From the NCBI GenBank assembly GCA_031289425.1, contig JAITPM010000055.1, positions 1 through 64,000 of the forward strand: 64,000 nt of DNA. The letters run 5' to 3'. This document shows, one piece after another, positions 19,950 through 29,558 of the stretch. The stretch comes from Fusobacteriaceae bacterium. Lineage in GTDB: Bacteria; Fusobacteriota; Fusobacteriia; Fusobacteriales; Fusobacteriaceae. The notes under the pieces are model-generated. The model searched no databases. It was not told the DNA's origin and saw only the letters and a program-made list of their open reading frames with translations. Each line of letters begins with the position of its first letter. Within the stretch, counting starts at the first letter, position 1. The translations under genes and the position numbers were made by a program.

Positions 19950-19997
19950 ATGATGATGTGCTGCAGCATGTGTGTCATGCAGAAGAGGGATGCTTAG
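19950..19997 (+). CDS. Putative Met/Cys-rich leader peptide MMMCCSMCVMQKRDA
   Basis: ATG ATG ATG TGC TGC AGC ATG TGT GTC ATG CAG AAG AGG GAT GCT TAG between the promoter and metQ. SD is weak (AGAAAG). Confidence 0.55.
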   Translation: MMMCCSMCVMQKRDA

Positions 19998-20209
19998 ATG
20001 TTTTGCATTTAAATTACGATTAGATAAAATATTTTGTAATTTATAAATGCTAAATAGTTTAATAATTATTATCTATGTTATCCCTAAGAAGAATAAAAAT
20101 ATAATATTTTTAGGGATTAATATAATAGAGTGTATAAATATAAAGCGAGCTAATTTTTTATTTAATATATCACTATATAGATTTTTGGTAGAATAATATA
20201 ATTTTCCCT

Positions 20210-20240
20210 AAGAAAACGTTAATCAATGTTTTCTTTTTTT
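20210..20240 (+). terminator. Intrinsic terminator inside the met leader
   Basis: AAGAAAACGTT-AATC-AATGTTTTCTT followed by a T tract; 11-bp stem with one G-U. Confidence 0.8.
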
Positions 20241-20452
20241 ATACGTAAATTTTATCATAAAAATATCTGATTGTCTTTAAAAACATAATTATAAAACCAT
20301 TTATTTCTAGGAGGAGCATCTATGAAAGATACTTGACTTAAGAACACAAACGTTTAAATGTTCGAATAAACATTACAGAATGTAACTATAGTTTTGGTAA
20401 TAAATTTTTAAAATATATTATAAATTTTATTTAAACCTAGGAGGAACAACAT

Positions 20453-21256
20453 ATGAAAAAATTAATATCAATAATTTTAAGTTTATTTATTTTAATAGGG
20501 TTTAGTGCAAATATATTCGGTAGCGATAAGAAAGCAGCTCCTATAAAATATACTGTAGGGCTTAATGGAAATGTTTTGAAGCAATGGGATTATATAAAAG
20601 CAGAAATAGCTAAAGACAATATTGAGCTGGTTCTAGTTGTTTTCGATTCTTATCCATTACCAAATAGAGCTTTGGCTGATAAAGAAGTGGATTTAAACGC
20701 ATTTCAACATTATGCATATTTAAATAATGAGATAAAAAGATTTGGTTATGATATAATACCTATAGCTGATACTGTATATGCCCCATTGGGATTGTACTCA
20801 CAAAAGATAACTTCATTCGATCAATTAAAAGATGGAGATAAAATAGTGATTCCTGATGACACTACAAATGGTGGAAGAGCTCTTATTTTATTAGAAGCAA
20901 ATGGATTAATAGAAGTTGATGATGCAGCTGGTTGGGTTCCTACAGTAAAGAATATTACTAAAAACCCACATAATTACCAAATAGTAGAATTAGAAGCTGT
21001 AAACATCCCAGGTTCTTTACCAGAAGTTGCTCTGGCAGCAGTCAATTCCGGAGTTGCAGTAGATGCCGGAATAATAGGAAAACATATAGTTCTAGAAATT
21101 GCAAGTAAAGAAAATCCATATGTTAATGTAATAGCCGTACGTAGAGAAGATAAAGATAATGAAATTGCGAAAAAAATAATTGCTATATATCACACTGATG
21201 AAGTTAAAAAAATCATTATAGAACAATCTAAAGGTTCTCAAATTCCGGTTTGGTAA
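20453..21256 (+). CDS. metQ: Methionine ABC transporter substrate-binding protein (MetQ/NlpA family)
   Basis: ELVLVVFDSYPLPNRALADKEVDLNAFQHYAYLNNE, IPDDTTNGGRALILLE, GIIGKHIVLE; SD AGGAGG. Confidence 0.92.
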   Translation: MKKLISIILSLFILIGFSANIFGSDKKAAPIKYTVGLNGNVLKQWDYIKAEIAKDNIELVLVVFDSYPLPNRALADKEVDLNAFQHYAYLNNEIKRFGYDIIPIADTVYAPLGLYSQKITSFDQLKDGDKIVIPDDTTNGGRALILLEANGLIEVDDAAGWVPTVKNITKNPHNYQIVELEAVNIPGSLPEVALAAVNSGVAVDAGIIGKHIVLEIASKENPYVNVIAVRREDKDNEIAKKIIAIYHTDEVKKIIIEQSKGSQIPVW

Positions 21257-21356
21257 ATATTTAAATTACGAGATTATCTGCTCGTATAATACCTAAAAAT
21301 TCATAAATACTAATTTTACAAAAATATTTGAAGAAATGCTTGGGGAGTGCTAAAGA

Positions 21357-22415
21357 ATGAGTGAATTAAGAACAACAAAAATTAAGTTAAAAAATATATA
21401 TAAAAAGTTTTATACTGATAGTGGGGATGTAGAAGCTCTAAATGATGTCACTCTCAATATAGATAGTGGGGAGATATTCGGAGTTATAGGATATAGTGGT
21501 GCCGGTAAAAGTACATTAGTACGGTGTATAAACCTACTGGAAAGACCTTCATCCGGAAAAATATGGATTGATTCTATAGAATTAACAGCACTCGAAGAAA
21601 AAAAATTGCGAAAACAGCGAGAAAAAATTGGAATGATTTTTCAGCAATTCAATTTGTTCGCTTCAAGGACTGTATATGAAAATGTTGCATTTCCACTTAG
21701 GTATAATAATATAAGCAAAAGTGAAATAGATAAACGTGTCACAGATCTTTTGGATTTAGTAGGTATCTCTGATAAGAGAGATACCTACCCTTCCCAGCTA
21801 AGTGGTGGTCAGAAACAAAGAGTTGCCATAGCGAGAGCTCTTGCTAACAACCCCAGTATTTTACTTTGTGATGAAGCTACCAGTGCATTAGATCCACAGA
21901 CAACAAAATCTATTTTAAAATTAATAAAATATTTAAATAAAAAGCTAAATCTGACGGTTGTAATTATAACACATGAAATGACAGTAATAAAAGAAATATG
22001 TAATAAAGTTGCTGTTATGGAAGATGGCAAAGTCGTAGAAGCAGGCCCTGTAGAAAAAGTATTTGCAAAACCACAAGCTCAAATAACAAAAGATTTTATC
22101 AATACAACTACAAACCTTTCCAGAATAGAAGAATTATTGGAAGAAAAAGCCAGTATAGTCACTTTAAACCCAAACCAAAAATTACTGAGATTGGATTTTT
22201 TAGGTTCTAATACAAAAGAAGCAATTATCACTTCCCTTTCAAGAAAATTTTTAGTAGATGTAAGTATTATCTTTGGGAATGTGGAAGTCATCCAAGGTCA
22301 GGTAATTGGTGCTTTGATAGTAATATTAAGTGGTAATTCAGAAAAACAAAATTCCTTTATAAGTGAATTGAGAGTTCTGAATATTGGTGTGGAGGTGCTA
22401 AAAGATGGAAAATGA
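21357..22415 (+). CDS. metN: Methionine ABC transporter ATP-binding protein with C-terminal NIL domain
   Basis: GYSGAGKSTLVRCINLLERP, LSGGQKQRVAIARALANNP, NIL-like C-terminus. Confidence 0.94.
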   Translation: MSELRTTKIKLKNIYKKFYTDSGDVEALNDVTLNIDSGEIFGVIGYSGAGKSTLVRCINLLERPSSGKIWIDSIELTALEEKKLRKQREKIGMIFQQFNLFASRTVYENVAFPLRYNNISKSEIDKRVTDLLDLVGISDKRDTYPSQLSGGQKQRVAIARALANNPSILLCDEATSALDPQTTKSILKLIKYLNKKLNLTVVIITHEMTVIKEICNKVAVMEDGKVVEAGPVEKVFAKPQAQITKDFINTTTNLSRIEELLEEKASIVTLNPNQKLLRLDFLGSNTKEAIITSLSRKFLVDVSIIFGNVEVIQGQVIGALIVILSGNSEKQNSFISELRVLNIGVEVLKDGK

Positions 22416-23088
22416 TTTCATAATAAAATTATTGCCAAATTTGATTGAATATACAGATGAATTTGTAATAAGCATAAAACAAACTATTGTAATGCTCTCT
22501 ATTTCAGGGGGTTTTTCGTTCGTTTTAGGAATTGCTTTGGGAACTACCCTTGTGGTCACACGAAAGGGAAACATATTAGAAAATACATTTATTCATAAAA
22601 GTATTGATAATGTTATCAATCTATTTAGGTCGATTCCTTTTGTAATCTTAATTGCGGCATTGCTTCCTGTTACAAGAATTATAGTAGGCACAGGTATCGG
22701 AGTAAAAGGTGCAATATTTCCTCTTATTGTAGGATGTACTCCTTTTTTTATTCGTCAAGTGGATTTGGCATTGTCATCAGTCGATAAAGGAGTAATAGAA
22801 GCAGCTGCATCAATGGGTGTATCCCCATTGGGAATAATGGTAAGAGTATATTGGAGGGAGAGTATCCCGGCATTGGCCAGATCTACTACTATCACTGCAA
22901 TTAGTTTGTTGGGACTTACCGCTATGGGAGGAGCCGTAGGAGGTGGAGGTCTCGGTGCTTTTGTAATAAGGTATGGGTTAAATCGATATATGAATGATAT
23001 TATTTATGTATCTGTGTTTATAATTTTAATATTTGTTTCTATTATCCAATTTATCGGAAATTTGATAGTTAGAAAAACAACACATTAA
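22405..23088 (+). CDS. metI: Methionine ABC transporter permease
   Basis: NLFRSIPFVILIAALLPVTRIIVGTGIG, GAVGGGGLGAFVIRYGLNRY. Confidence 0.94.
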   Translation: MENDFIIKLLPNLIEYTDEFVISIKQTIVMLSISGGFSFVLGIALGTTLVVTRKGNILENTFIHKSIDNVINLFRSIPFVILIAALLPVTRIIVGTGIGVKGAIFPLIVGCTPFFIRQVDLALSSVDKGVIEAAASMGVSPLGIMVRVYWRESIPALARSTTITAISLLGLTAMGGAVGGGGLGAFVIRYGLNRYMNDIIYVSVFIILIFVSIIQFIGNLIVRKTTH

Positions 23089-23151
23089 AAATTATTTATA
23101 AAATTATTACGTTAAAAAATAATTAAAAAATACAAATAGGAGAGTGAATTA

Positions 23152-25422
23152 ATGAAAACATCAATTATTGGATACCCTAGATTAGGCGCCCAAAGAGAGT
23201 TAAAGTTTGCGACTGAAAAATATTTTAGAGGGAAATTGACTGAAGGGGAACTTTTACAATCTGCAGCTAACCTTCGTAAAATTCATTGGCAAACTCAAAA
23301 AGACAGTGGATTGGATTTTATCCCTTCCAATGATTTTTCTTTCTATGATTTGTTGCTTGATACAGCCGCATTATTCAATATCATTCCACAGCAATACAGT
23401 GATTTAGGTTTATCAGATTTAGAAACATATTTTGCCATGGCACGAGGATACCAAGGCAAAGCAGGTGATGTAAAAGCGCTTGCTATGAAAAAATGGTTTA
23501 ACACTAATTACCATTATCTAGTACCGGAAATTGATGATAATGTCGAGATAAAACTTGTAGGTACCAAACCATTAGATGAATATAAAGAAGCTAAAAATCT
23601 TGGAATTGAGACAAAACCAGTTGTGATAGGTCCTTATACACTACTAAAATTAACACGCTTTACAGAGAATAAGAAATCTGCTGATGTTGTGAAAGATCTC
23701 TTAACTGCATACCAAACTTTTATCGATAAACTAGATTCATTAGGTGTTTCGTGGATACAATTGGATGAACCTGCTTTGATTTTTGATTTGACAGATGAAG
23801 ATAAAAATTTCTTCTTTGAGATTTATAAATCACTTTTGACTAAAAAAACAAACTTAAAAGTATTAATTCAAACATACTTTGGAGATATAAGAGATATCTA
23901 CAAAGAATTGATAGAACTTCCAATAGATGCAATTGGATTAGATTTTTTGGAAGGAAAGAAATCCCTGGAACTTTTGCAAAAATATGGATTTGCATCTGAT
24001 AAAATCTTGTTTGCAGGAGTTATAAATGGTAAAAATATTTGGAAAAATAACTATAAAAATACAATTGAGCTTTTGAAGGAAATTTCAAAATATACTGAAG
24101 ATATTGTTATAAATACTTCTTGTTCCCTTCTCCATGTACCATATACATTGAAAAATGAAAAACATTTAGATGCAGAATATAAAAAACATTTTGCTTTTGC
24201 GGAAGAAAAACTAGAAGAACTTTCTGATCTCAAGGCAATTATTTCATCTTCTGATCCTATTTCTCATATAAAATATAAAGAAAATATAGACATTTTTAAA
24301 AGTGTAAGAATTACACCAAATGTAGATGTTCAATCTAAACTTAAAAAATTGACTGATAAAGATTTTACAAGATTACCGGTATTTGCAGAAAGAGAAAAGA
24401 TACAAAAAGAAGAATTTAAGTTTCCGTTGTTACCTACTACAACTATAGGCTCTTTCCCACAAACTGATGATGTACGAATCAATAGAGCTGCATTCCGAAA
24501 AGGAGAACTGACTGAAACTGCGTATAAGAATTTTAATAAAGAAAAAATTGCAGAATGTATAGCTTTACAAGAAAACATTGGCCTAGACGTACTTGTTCAT
24601 GGAGAATTCGAGAGAAACGACATGGTAGAATACTTTGGAGAATGTCTTGATGGATTTTTATTTACTGAAAAAGCATGGGTAATATCCTATGGTACTCGTG
24701 GAGTGAAACCGCCTATTATATGGGGAGATATTTCTAGATTAAAACCTATAACTGTAGAATATTCTGTCTATGCTCAAAGCATAACTAAACAAACTGTAAA
24801 AGGGATGTTGACCGGTCCGATTACAATTCTGAATTGGTCATTCCCTAGAGAAGATATACCTTTTAAAGAATCATCATTACAAATTGCATTTGCTATCAGA
24901 GAGGAAGTATTGGATCTGGAAGCAAACGGAATCAGAATTATTCAAATAGATGAGCCTGCATTGCGAGAAAAATTACCTTTACGAAAAACAGATTGGCACA
25001 GTGAATATCTGGATTGGGCAGTGCCTACTTTCAGGTTAGTACATAGTGGAGTAAAACCTAAAACTCAGATCCATACGCACATGTGTTACAGCGAATTTAA
25101 TGACATCATCCCAGATATTGATGCTATGGATGCTGATGTGATTTCTTTCGAGGCATCCCGTTCAGATCTCACAATCATAGGTGCATTGCAAGCAGCCGGA
25201 TTTAAGACTGAAGTCGGTCCAGGGGTTTATGATATACATTCACCTCGTGTACCTAGTATCACAGAGATTAAGACTGCACTTAGTAAAATGTTAGAAAAAC
25301 TTCCAAAAGAAAAACTTTGGGTCAATCCAGATTGTGGGCTAAAAACAAGAGATAATAAGGAGACTATTCCTAGTCTAGAAAACTTGGTAAAGGCCGCAAA
25401 AAATATAAGGGACAATTTATGA
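23152..25422 (+). CDS. metE: Cobalamin-independent methionine synthase
   Basis: 756 aa; [53 protein letters not shown]. Confidence 0.98.
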   Translation: MKTSIIGYPRLGAQRELKFATEKYFRGKLTEGELLQSAANLRKIHWQTQKDSGLDFIPSNDFSFYDLLLDTAALFNIIPQQYSDLGLSDLETYFAMARGYQGKAGDVKALAMKKWFNTNYHYLVPEIDDNVEIKLVGTKPLDEYKEAKNLGIETKPVVIGPYTLLKLTRFTENKKSADVVKDLLTAYQTFIDKLDSLGVSWIQLDEPALIFDLTDEDKNFFFEIYKSLLTKKTNLKVLIQTYFGDIRDIYKELIELPIDAIGLDFLEGKKSLELLQKYGFASDKILFAGVINGKNIWKNNYKNTIELLKEISKYTEDIVINTSCSLLHVPYTLKNEKHLDAEYKKHFAFAEEKLEELSDLKAIISSSDPISHIKYKENIDIFKSVRITPNVDVQSKLKKLTDKDFTRLPVFAEREKIQKEEFKFPLLPTTTIGSFPQTDDVRINRAAFRKGELTETAYKNFNKEKIAECIALQENIGLDVLVHGEFERNDMVEYFGECLDGFLFTEKAWVISYGTRGVKPPIIWGDISRLKPITVEYSVYAQSITKQTVKGMLTGPITILNWSFPREDIPFKESSLQIAFAIREEVLDLEANGIRIIQIDEPALREKLPLRKTDWHSEYLDWAVPTFRLVHSGVKPKTQIHTHMCYSEFNDIIPDIDAMDADVISFEASRSDLTIIGALQAAGFKTEVGPGVYDIHSPRVPSITEIKTALSKMLEKLPKEKLWVNPDCGLKTRDNKETIPSLENLVKAAKNIRDNL

Positions 25423-25423
25423 T

Positions 25424-26278
25424 ATGAATATTTCAGAAATTTTTAAAAAAAAGAAAGTATTATCCTTTGAAGTTTTTCCTCCAAAGGATAATACGTCCTA
25501 TAATACTTTTTATAATTCCATTTCTGCATTAAAAAAGCTAAACCCTGATTTTATAAGCATTACCTGCGGTGCAGGCGGTAGTGAGAAAACAGAGGTAACT
25601 CTTGAAATTGCAAAAAAAATCCAAACAGAATATGAAATTCCAGCTTTGGTACATTTGCCGGGGATTCATCTGACAAAAAGAGAGGTTAGCATAAAACTGC
25701 AGGAAATATGGGATAGTGGAATTCGAAATATTTTGGCATTAAGAGGAGATAAAGTGCCTGGTATAGAGATTCAAAAAGATTTTCTTCATGCTTCTGATTT
25801 AATTTATCATATCAAGTCCTCCAGCCCCTTTCATATAAGTGGGGCATGTTATCCAGAGGGGCACCAAGAGGCGAAAAGTTTTAATGAGGATATAAAATAT
25901 TTACATCATAAGGTTAATATTGGTGCAGAACATTTGATATCACAATTGTTTTTAGATAATGTACATTTTTATAAATTCCTGGAAGCGGCGCATAAAATTG
26001 GGATTTCTGTACCTATCGAAGCTGGAATAATACCGATTGTAAATAAAAAAAAAATTTTAAAAATGGTAAATCTTTGTAAAGTATCTGTGCCAAAGGCTGT
26101 CGAGATAATGATAGAAAAATATGGGAATGATCCCGTATCTTTCAGGTCAGCAGGTATTGAATATGCTATTTATCAGGGAAATGAATTATTAAAAGAAGGT
26201 GTGGACGGAATTCATTTGTATATATTAAATGATGCGGATACAGCAGAAAAAATATGTAAAGAATTGTCCGGATATTAA
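25424..26278 (+). CDS. metF: Methylenetetrahydrofolate reductase
   Basis: LSFEVFPPKDN, SITCGAGGSEK, ALRGDKVPG; directly follows metE. Confidence 0.95.
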   Translation: MNISEIFKKKKVLSFEVFPPKDNTSYNTFYNSISALKKLNPDFISITCGAGGSEKTEVTLEIAKKIQTEYEIPALVHLPGIHLTKREVSIKLQEIWDSGIRNILALRGDKVPGIEIQKDFLHASDLIYHIKSSSPFHISGACYPEGHQEAKSFNEDIKYLHHKVNIGAEHLISQLFLDNVHFYKFLEAAHKIGISVPIEAGIIPIVNKKKILKMVNLCKVSVPKAVEIMIEKYGNDPVSFRSAGIEYAIYQGNELLKEGVDGIHLYILNDADTAEKICKELSGY

Positions 26279-26617
26279 GATGAATTTTGCGATAAGTTAG
26301 TTTTAATATTAATAATCATTAAATACTTTTATTTCTAATAGTAAATCTAGTTTTATTGTAGTTTATATTTATTGTATAATTGTTTTAAAAAATAAGGTTG
26401 CTATCAATTAGAAATTGTAAATTGGTAACAATTTTATTTTTTATTTATTTGTTTAGAAAATAAAAATACGATATTAAATTATAATAATATACAATTATTA
26501 TTTATTTTTTGACATAGATACAAAGTAGATGTTATAATAATACTATATCAATGTCAAAGATGAAAACAATATTGTTTCTTAAATATTAATATTTTATTTA
26601 TCCAAAACTATAGAGAG

Positions 26618-27526
26618 GTGTATTTTATGAATATAGCCCATTTAGAGTATTTTCTAGAAGTAGCAAAATTAAAAAGTTTTACAAAAGCTTCTAAAAATTT
26701 ATATGTATGTCAATCAACTTTAAGTAAGGCTGTACAGCAATTTGAAAATGAACTTAACTTGCAATTGATAGATAGAACATCAAAATCCTTCAAGTTAACT
26801 GAAAAAGGAGAAATTTTATTAGAAAAAGGTACATCATCATTGAAAAATATTCACGAAATTTTTGATAGGCTAAATGAAAGCTTAAGTTTGGAAAAAGGAA
26901 CAATAAACATAGGCATTCCACCTGTTATAAGTACCATTTATTTTACAAGAATAGCTCATATATTTTCTAGTATGTATAAAAATATTAATTTAAATATATT
27001 AGAAGTTGGAGCTAATATAGTAAAAGATTCTGTGGAAAAAGATTTGATAGATATTGGTGTTGTTATTCTTCCATTTAATTCATATAATTTTAAAAAATAT
27101 TCTGTTTTTATTTCTGATTGCATTGTTGTTGTCAGCAAACATCATTCTTTTGCCAATTGGTCAGAAATTTCAATATCTGATTTAAGAAATGAAAACTTTA
27201 TTCTTTTAAATGAAAGCTATATGCTTCATGATAAAATATTAGAATATTGTAATGATGCGGGATTTGATCCGAATATCACTCTGAAAAGTTCGCAATGGGA
27301 TTATATTGTAGAGTTGGTTTCTCTAAACCATGGCATAACAATACTTCCAAGATTGATAGTAAAAAAATATAATTCTCAAAATATAAGGTTAATAAAAATA
27401 AAAAATCCGGAATTTCCTTGGAATATAGCCCTAATAGTGAAAAAAAACAAATATATTTCAAATCCTATGCAACTTTTCTTGAATCTTTGTGAGGAAGAAA
27501 AAGAAAAATATTTTAGTAAACTTTAA
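26618..27526 (+). CDS. LysR-family transcriptional regulator
   Basis: MNIAHLEYFLEVAKLKSFTKASKNLYVCQSTLSKAVQQFENELNLQLIDR. Confidence 0.93.
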   Translation: MYFMNIAHLEYFLEVAKLKSFTKASKNLYVCQSTLSKAVQQFENELNLQLIDRTSKSFKLTEKGEILLEKGTSSLKNIHEIFDRLNESLSLEKGTINIGIPPVISTIYFTRIAHIFSSMYKNINLNILEVGANIVKDSVEKDLIDIGVVILPFNSYNFKKYSVFISDCIVVVSKHHSFANWSEISISDLRNENFILLNESYMLHDKILEYCNDAGFDPNITLKSSQWDYIVELVSLNHGITILPRLIVKKYNSQNIRLIKIKNPEFPWNIALIVKKNKYISNPMQLFLNLCEEEKEKYFSKL

Positions 27527-27555
27527 GATTTATTTGCAAATATACGCATAAAAAT

Positions 27556-27605
27556 AAAAAATCTATTATAAATATTTATTTAAAAATTTTATAATAGATT
27601 TTTAT
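27556..27605. terminator. Bidirectional terminator between lysR and ribBA
   Basis: AAAAATCTATTATAAA...TTTATAATAGATTTTT. Confidence 0.85.
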
Positions 27606-27613
27606 TTAATATA

Positions 27614-28810
27614 TTAGTTAAAGTGAAGAAGATGTCCCATTTTATCTTTTTTCGTTTTCATATATTTTTTATTAATAGAATTACATCCAATTTCTATTGG
27701 TTCTCTTCCAGTGACCAATACTCCATATTCTTCCAATCCTTTGACTTTTTCTGGATTATTAGTCAATATTTTTACAGATTTTATTTCCAGTGCTTTTATT
27801 ATTTGAGCAGCAACAGCATAATCTCTCATATCTGGGTCAAATCCAAGTTCTACATTGGCCTCTACTGTATCTGCACCGTGTTCTTGTAAAGTATAAGCTT
27901 TTAACTTGTTCAAAAGACCTATGCCGCGGCCTTCTTGTCTGAGATATAATACAACTCCTTCTCCTTTTTCGTCTATTATTTCCATAGCTTTGTGCAATTG
28001 AGAGCCGCAATCACACCTCAAAGATCCCAAGACATCCCCGGTAAAACATTCTGAATGTATACGTATAAGAATATTTTCTTTCCCTTTTAAGTTCCCCTTT
28101 ACAAGAGCAACATGTTCTTTATCATCAAGCTTATTATCAAATCCGATTAACTGAAATTCTCCAAAAGGAGTCGGTAAGTTTGCGGATACAATTATATTCA
28201 TTAATTTTTCAGTTTTCTTTCTATATTTTATTAAATCTTTAATAGAGATTATCTTTATATCATGCTCTTTGGCAAATGGAATCAAATCATCTAACCTACA
28301 CATCATTCCATCGTCTCTCATAATCTCACAACATAGCCCTACAGGTTTTAGACCTGCAAGCCTACAAAGATCCACTGTAGCTTCTGTATGCCCATCTCTT
28401 TCGAGAACACCTCTCTCTTTTGCGAGTAATGGAAACATATGACCGGGTCTTCTAAAGTCCTGAGGTTTTGCTCCATCTTCGACTACTTTCATTGCAGTGA
28501 TAGATCTCTCGTAGGCTGATATTCCGGTAGTAGTATCTATATGGTCGATAGATACTGTAAATGCTGTGCAATGATTATCTGTATTTTCCACACACATTTG
28601 TGGAAGATGTAATTTTTCTACATATTCATGAGACATTGGCATACATATAAGGCCTCTGGCATATTTGGCCATAAAATTCACATTTTCGAGAGTAGCATGT
28701 TCTGCCGCACATATTAAATCTCCCTCGTTCTCCCTTTTTTCATCATCTACTACAAGTATGTTTTTGCCAATTTTTAAATCTTCCAATGCTTCTTCAATTG
28801 TGTTAAACAT
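27614..28810 (-). CDS. ribBA: Bifunctional DHBP synthase / GTP cyclohydrolase II
   Basis: DDEKRENEGDL, GHMFPL, LRCDCGSQLHKAM, LRQEGRGIGL. Confidence 0.97.
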   Translation of the reverse strand: MFNTIEEALEDLKIGKNILVVDDEKRENEGDLICAAEHATLENVNFMAKYARGLICMPMSHEYVEKLHLPQMCVENTDNHCTAFTVSIDHIDTTTGISAYERSITAMKVVEDGAKPQDFRRPGHMFPLLAKERGVLERDGHTEATVDLCRLAGLKPVGLCCEIMRDDGMMCRLDDLIPFAKEHDIKIISIKDLIKYRKKTEKLMNIIVSANLPTPFGEFQLIGFDNKLDDKEHVALVKGNLKGKENILIRIHSECFTGDVLGSLRCDCGSQLHKAMEIIDEKGEGVVLYLRQEGRGIGLLNKLKAYTLQEHGADTVEANVELGFDPDMRDYAVAAQIIKALEIKSVKILTNNPEKVKGLEEYGVLVTGREPIEIGCNSINKKYMKTKKDKMGHLLHFN

Positions 28811-28823
28811 TTAGACCAACTCC

Positions 28824-29558
28824 TTAAAATCCATTTTTTAAAAGGAATTCTGCTGAAATTCCACTTTTTATATTCATGTCGTTCGTATTATTTTCTGATT
28901 TTGTTTCTGAAAATAGTAATTTTTCTACATATTTACCTATTAAATCAACTTCAATATTTACCAAATCAGAAATATTTTTATTCCCCAAGATAATCATATC
29001 TTGTGTATGAGGAATCAGAGAAACACTAAAGGTCTCAGGAGATAATTCCATTATAGTAAGACTGGCACCATCTATAGCAACACGGCCTTTTTCTACAATG
29101 TACTTCATATATTTTTTATCTATTTTTATCTCATAAATTTTTGCTATTCCATCTTTTGAAATATTTATTATAGTCCCTTCTGTATCCACATCCCCAGTCA
29201 CTAGATGTCCCCCAAGAGGAGTAGACAATGTTATTGATTTTTCCAAATTTACTTTATTACCATTTTTAAGATGTTTAAGATTAGTTCTTTTGACTGTCTC
29301 ATGCATACAATCAGCTACAAAATAATTAGAACCAATTTCTATTGCTGTAAGACAAGTACCATTTGTTGCGATACTATCTCCAACTTTACTATTTTTTAAT
29401 ACTTTCTGGCATTTTATCTTAATTTTTAATGAAGTTCTATCATTTTTTATAGACATAACTTCCCCTATTTCCTCTATAAGTCCAGTAAAAATACCAACCA
29501 CCACCTTTTCATAATAAATATTTTTTATTTTAATAAAATATTTATTTGTAAAACTCAA
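28824..29558 (-). CDS. ribE: Riboflavin synthase alpha subunit (start probably near 29505)
   Basis: IFTGLIEEIGEV, NGTCLTAIEI, GHLVTGDVD, VAIDGASLTIM. The N-terminal extension overlaps ribD and is probably untranslated. Confidence 0.92.
   Translation of the reverse strand: MSFTNKYFIKIKNIYYEKVVVGIFTGLIEEIGEVMSIKNDRTSLKIKIKCQKVLKNSKVGDSIATNGTCLTAIEIGSNYFVADCMHETVKRTNLKHLKNGNKVNLEKSITLSTPLGGHLVTGDVDTEGTIINISKDGIAKIYEIKIDKKYMKYIVEKGRVAIDGASLTIMELSPETFSVSLIPHTQDMIILGNKNISDLVNIEVDLIGKYVEKLLFSETKSENNTNDMNIKSGISAEFLLKNGF

Larger units (their letters stand above)
19940..20240 (+). promoter_or_regulatory. Putative transcription attenuator of the met operon
   Basis: Segments AAGTATCCC (19940-19948), GGGATGCTT (19987-19995), ATCCCTAAGAA (20080-20090), TTTTTAGGGAT (20107-20117) and TCCCTAAGAA (20205-20214) are alternately complementary. 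The last overlaps the terminator 5' arm. Confidence 0.6.

Noticed and set aside
19785-19997. 70-aa ORF as a normal protein-coding gene
   Set aside because: The upstream part is low-complexity and AT-driven hydrophobic and contains a hairpin. Only the terminal Met/Cys-rich part looks selected, though a longer 57-codon form is not excluded.
20049-20200. 50-codon ORF MLNSLIIIIYVIPKKNK... in the met leader
   Set aside because: No SD and no unusual codon content; likely chance ORF across the attenuator arms.
19756-20452. SAM (S-box) riboswitch or T-box upstream of metQ
   Set aside because: No S-box core and no AGGGTGGNACCGCG T-box sequence found by eye on the + strand. Infernal/Rfam would be decisive.
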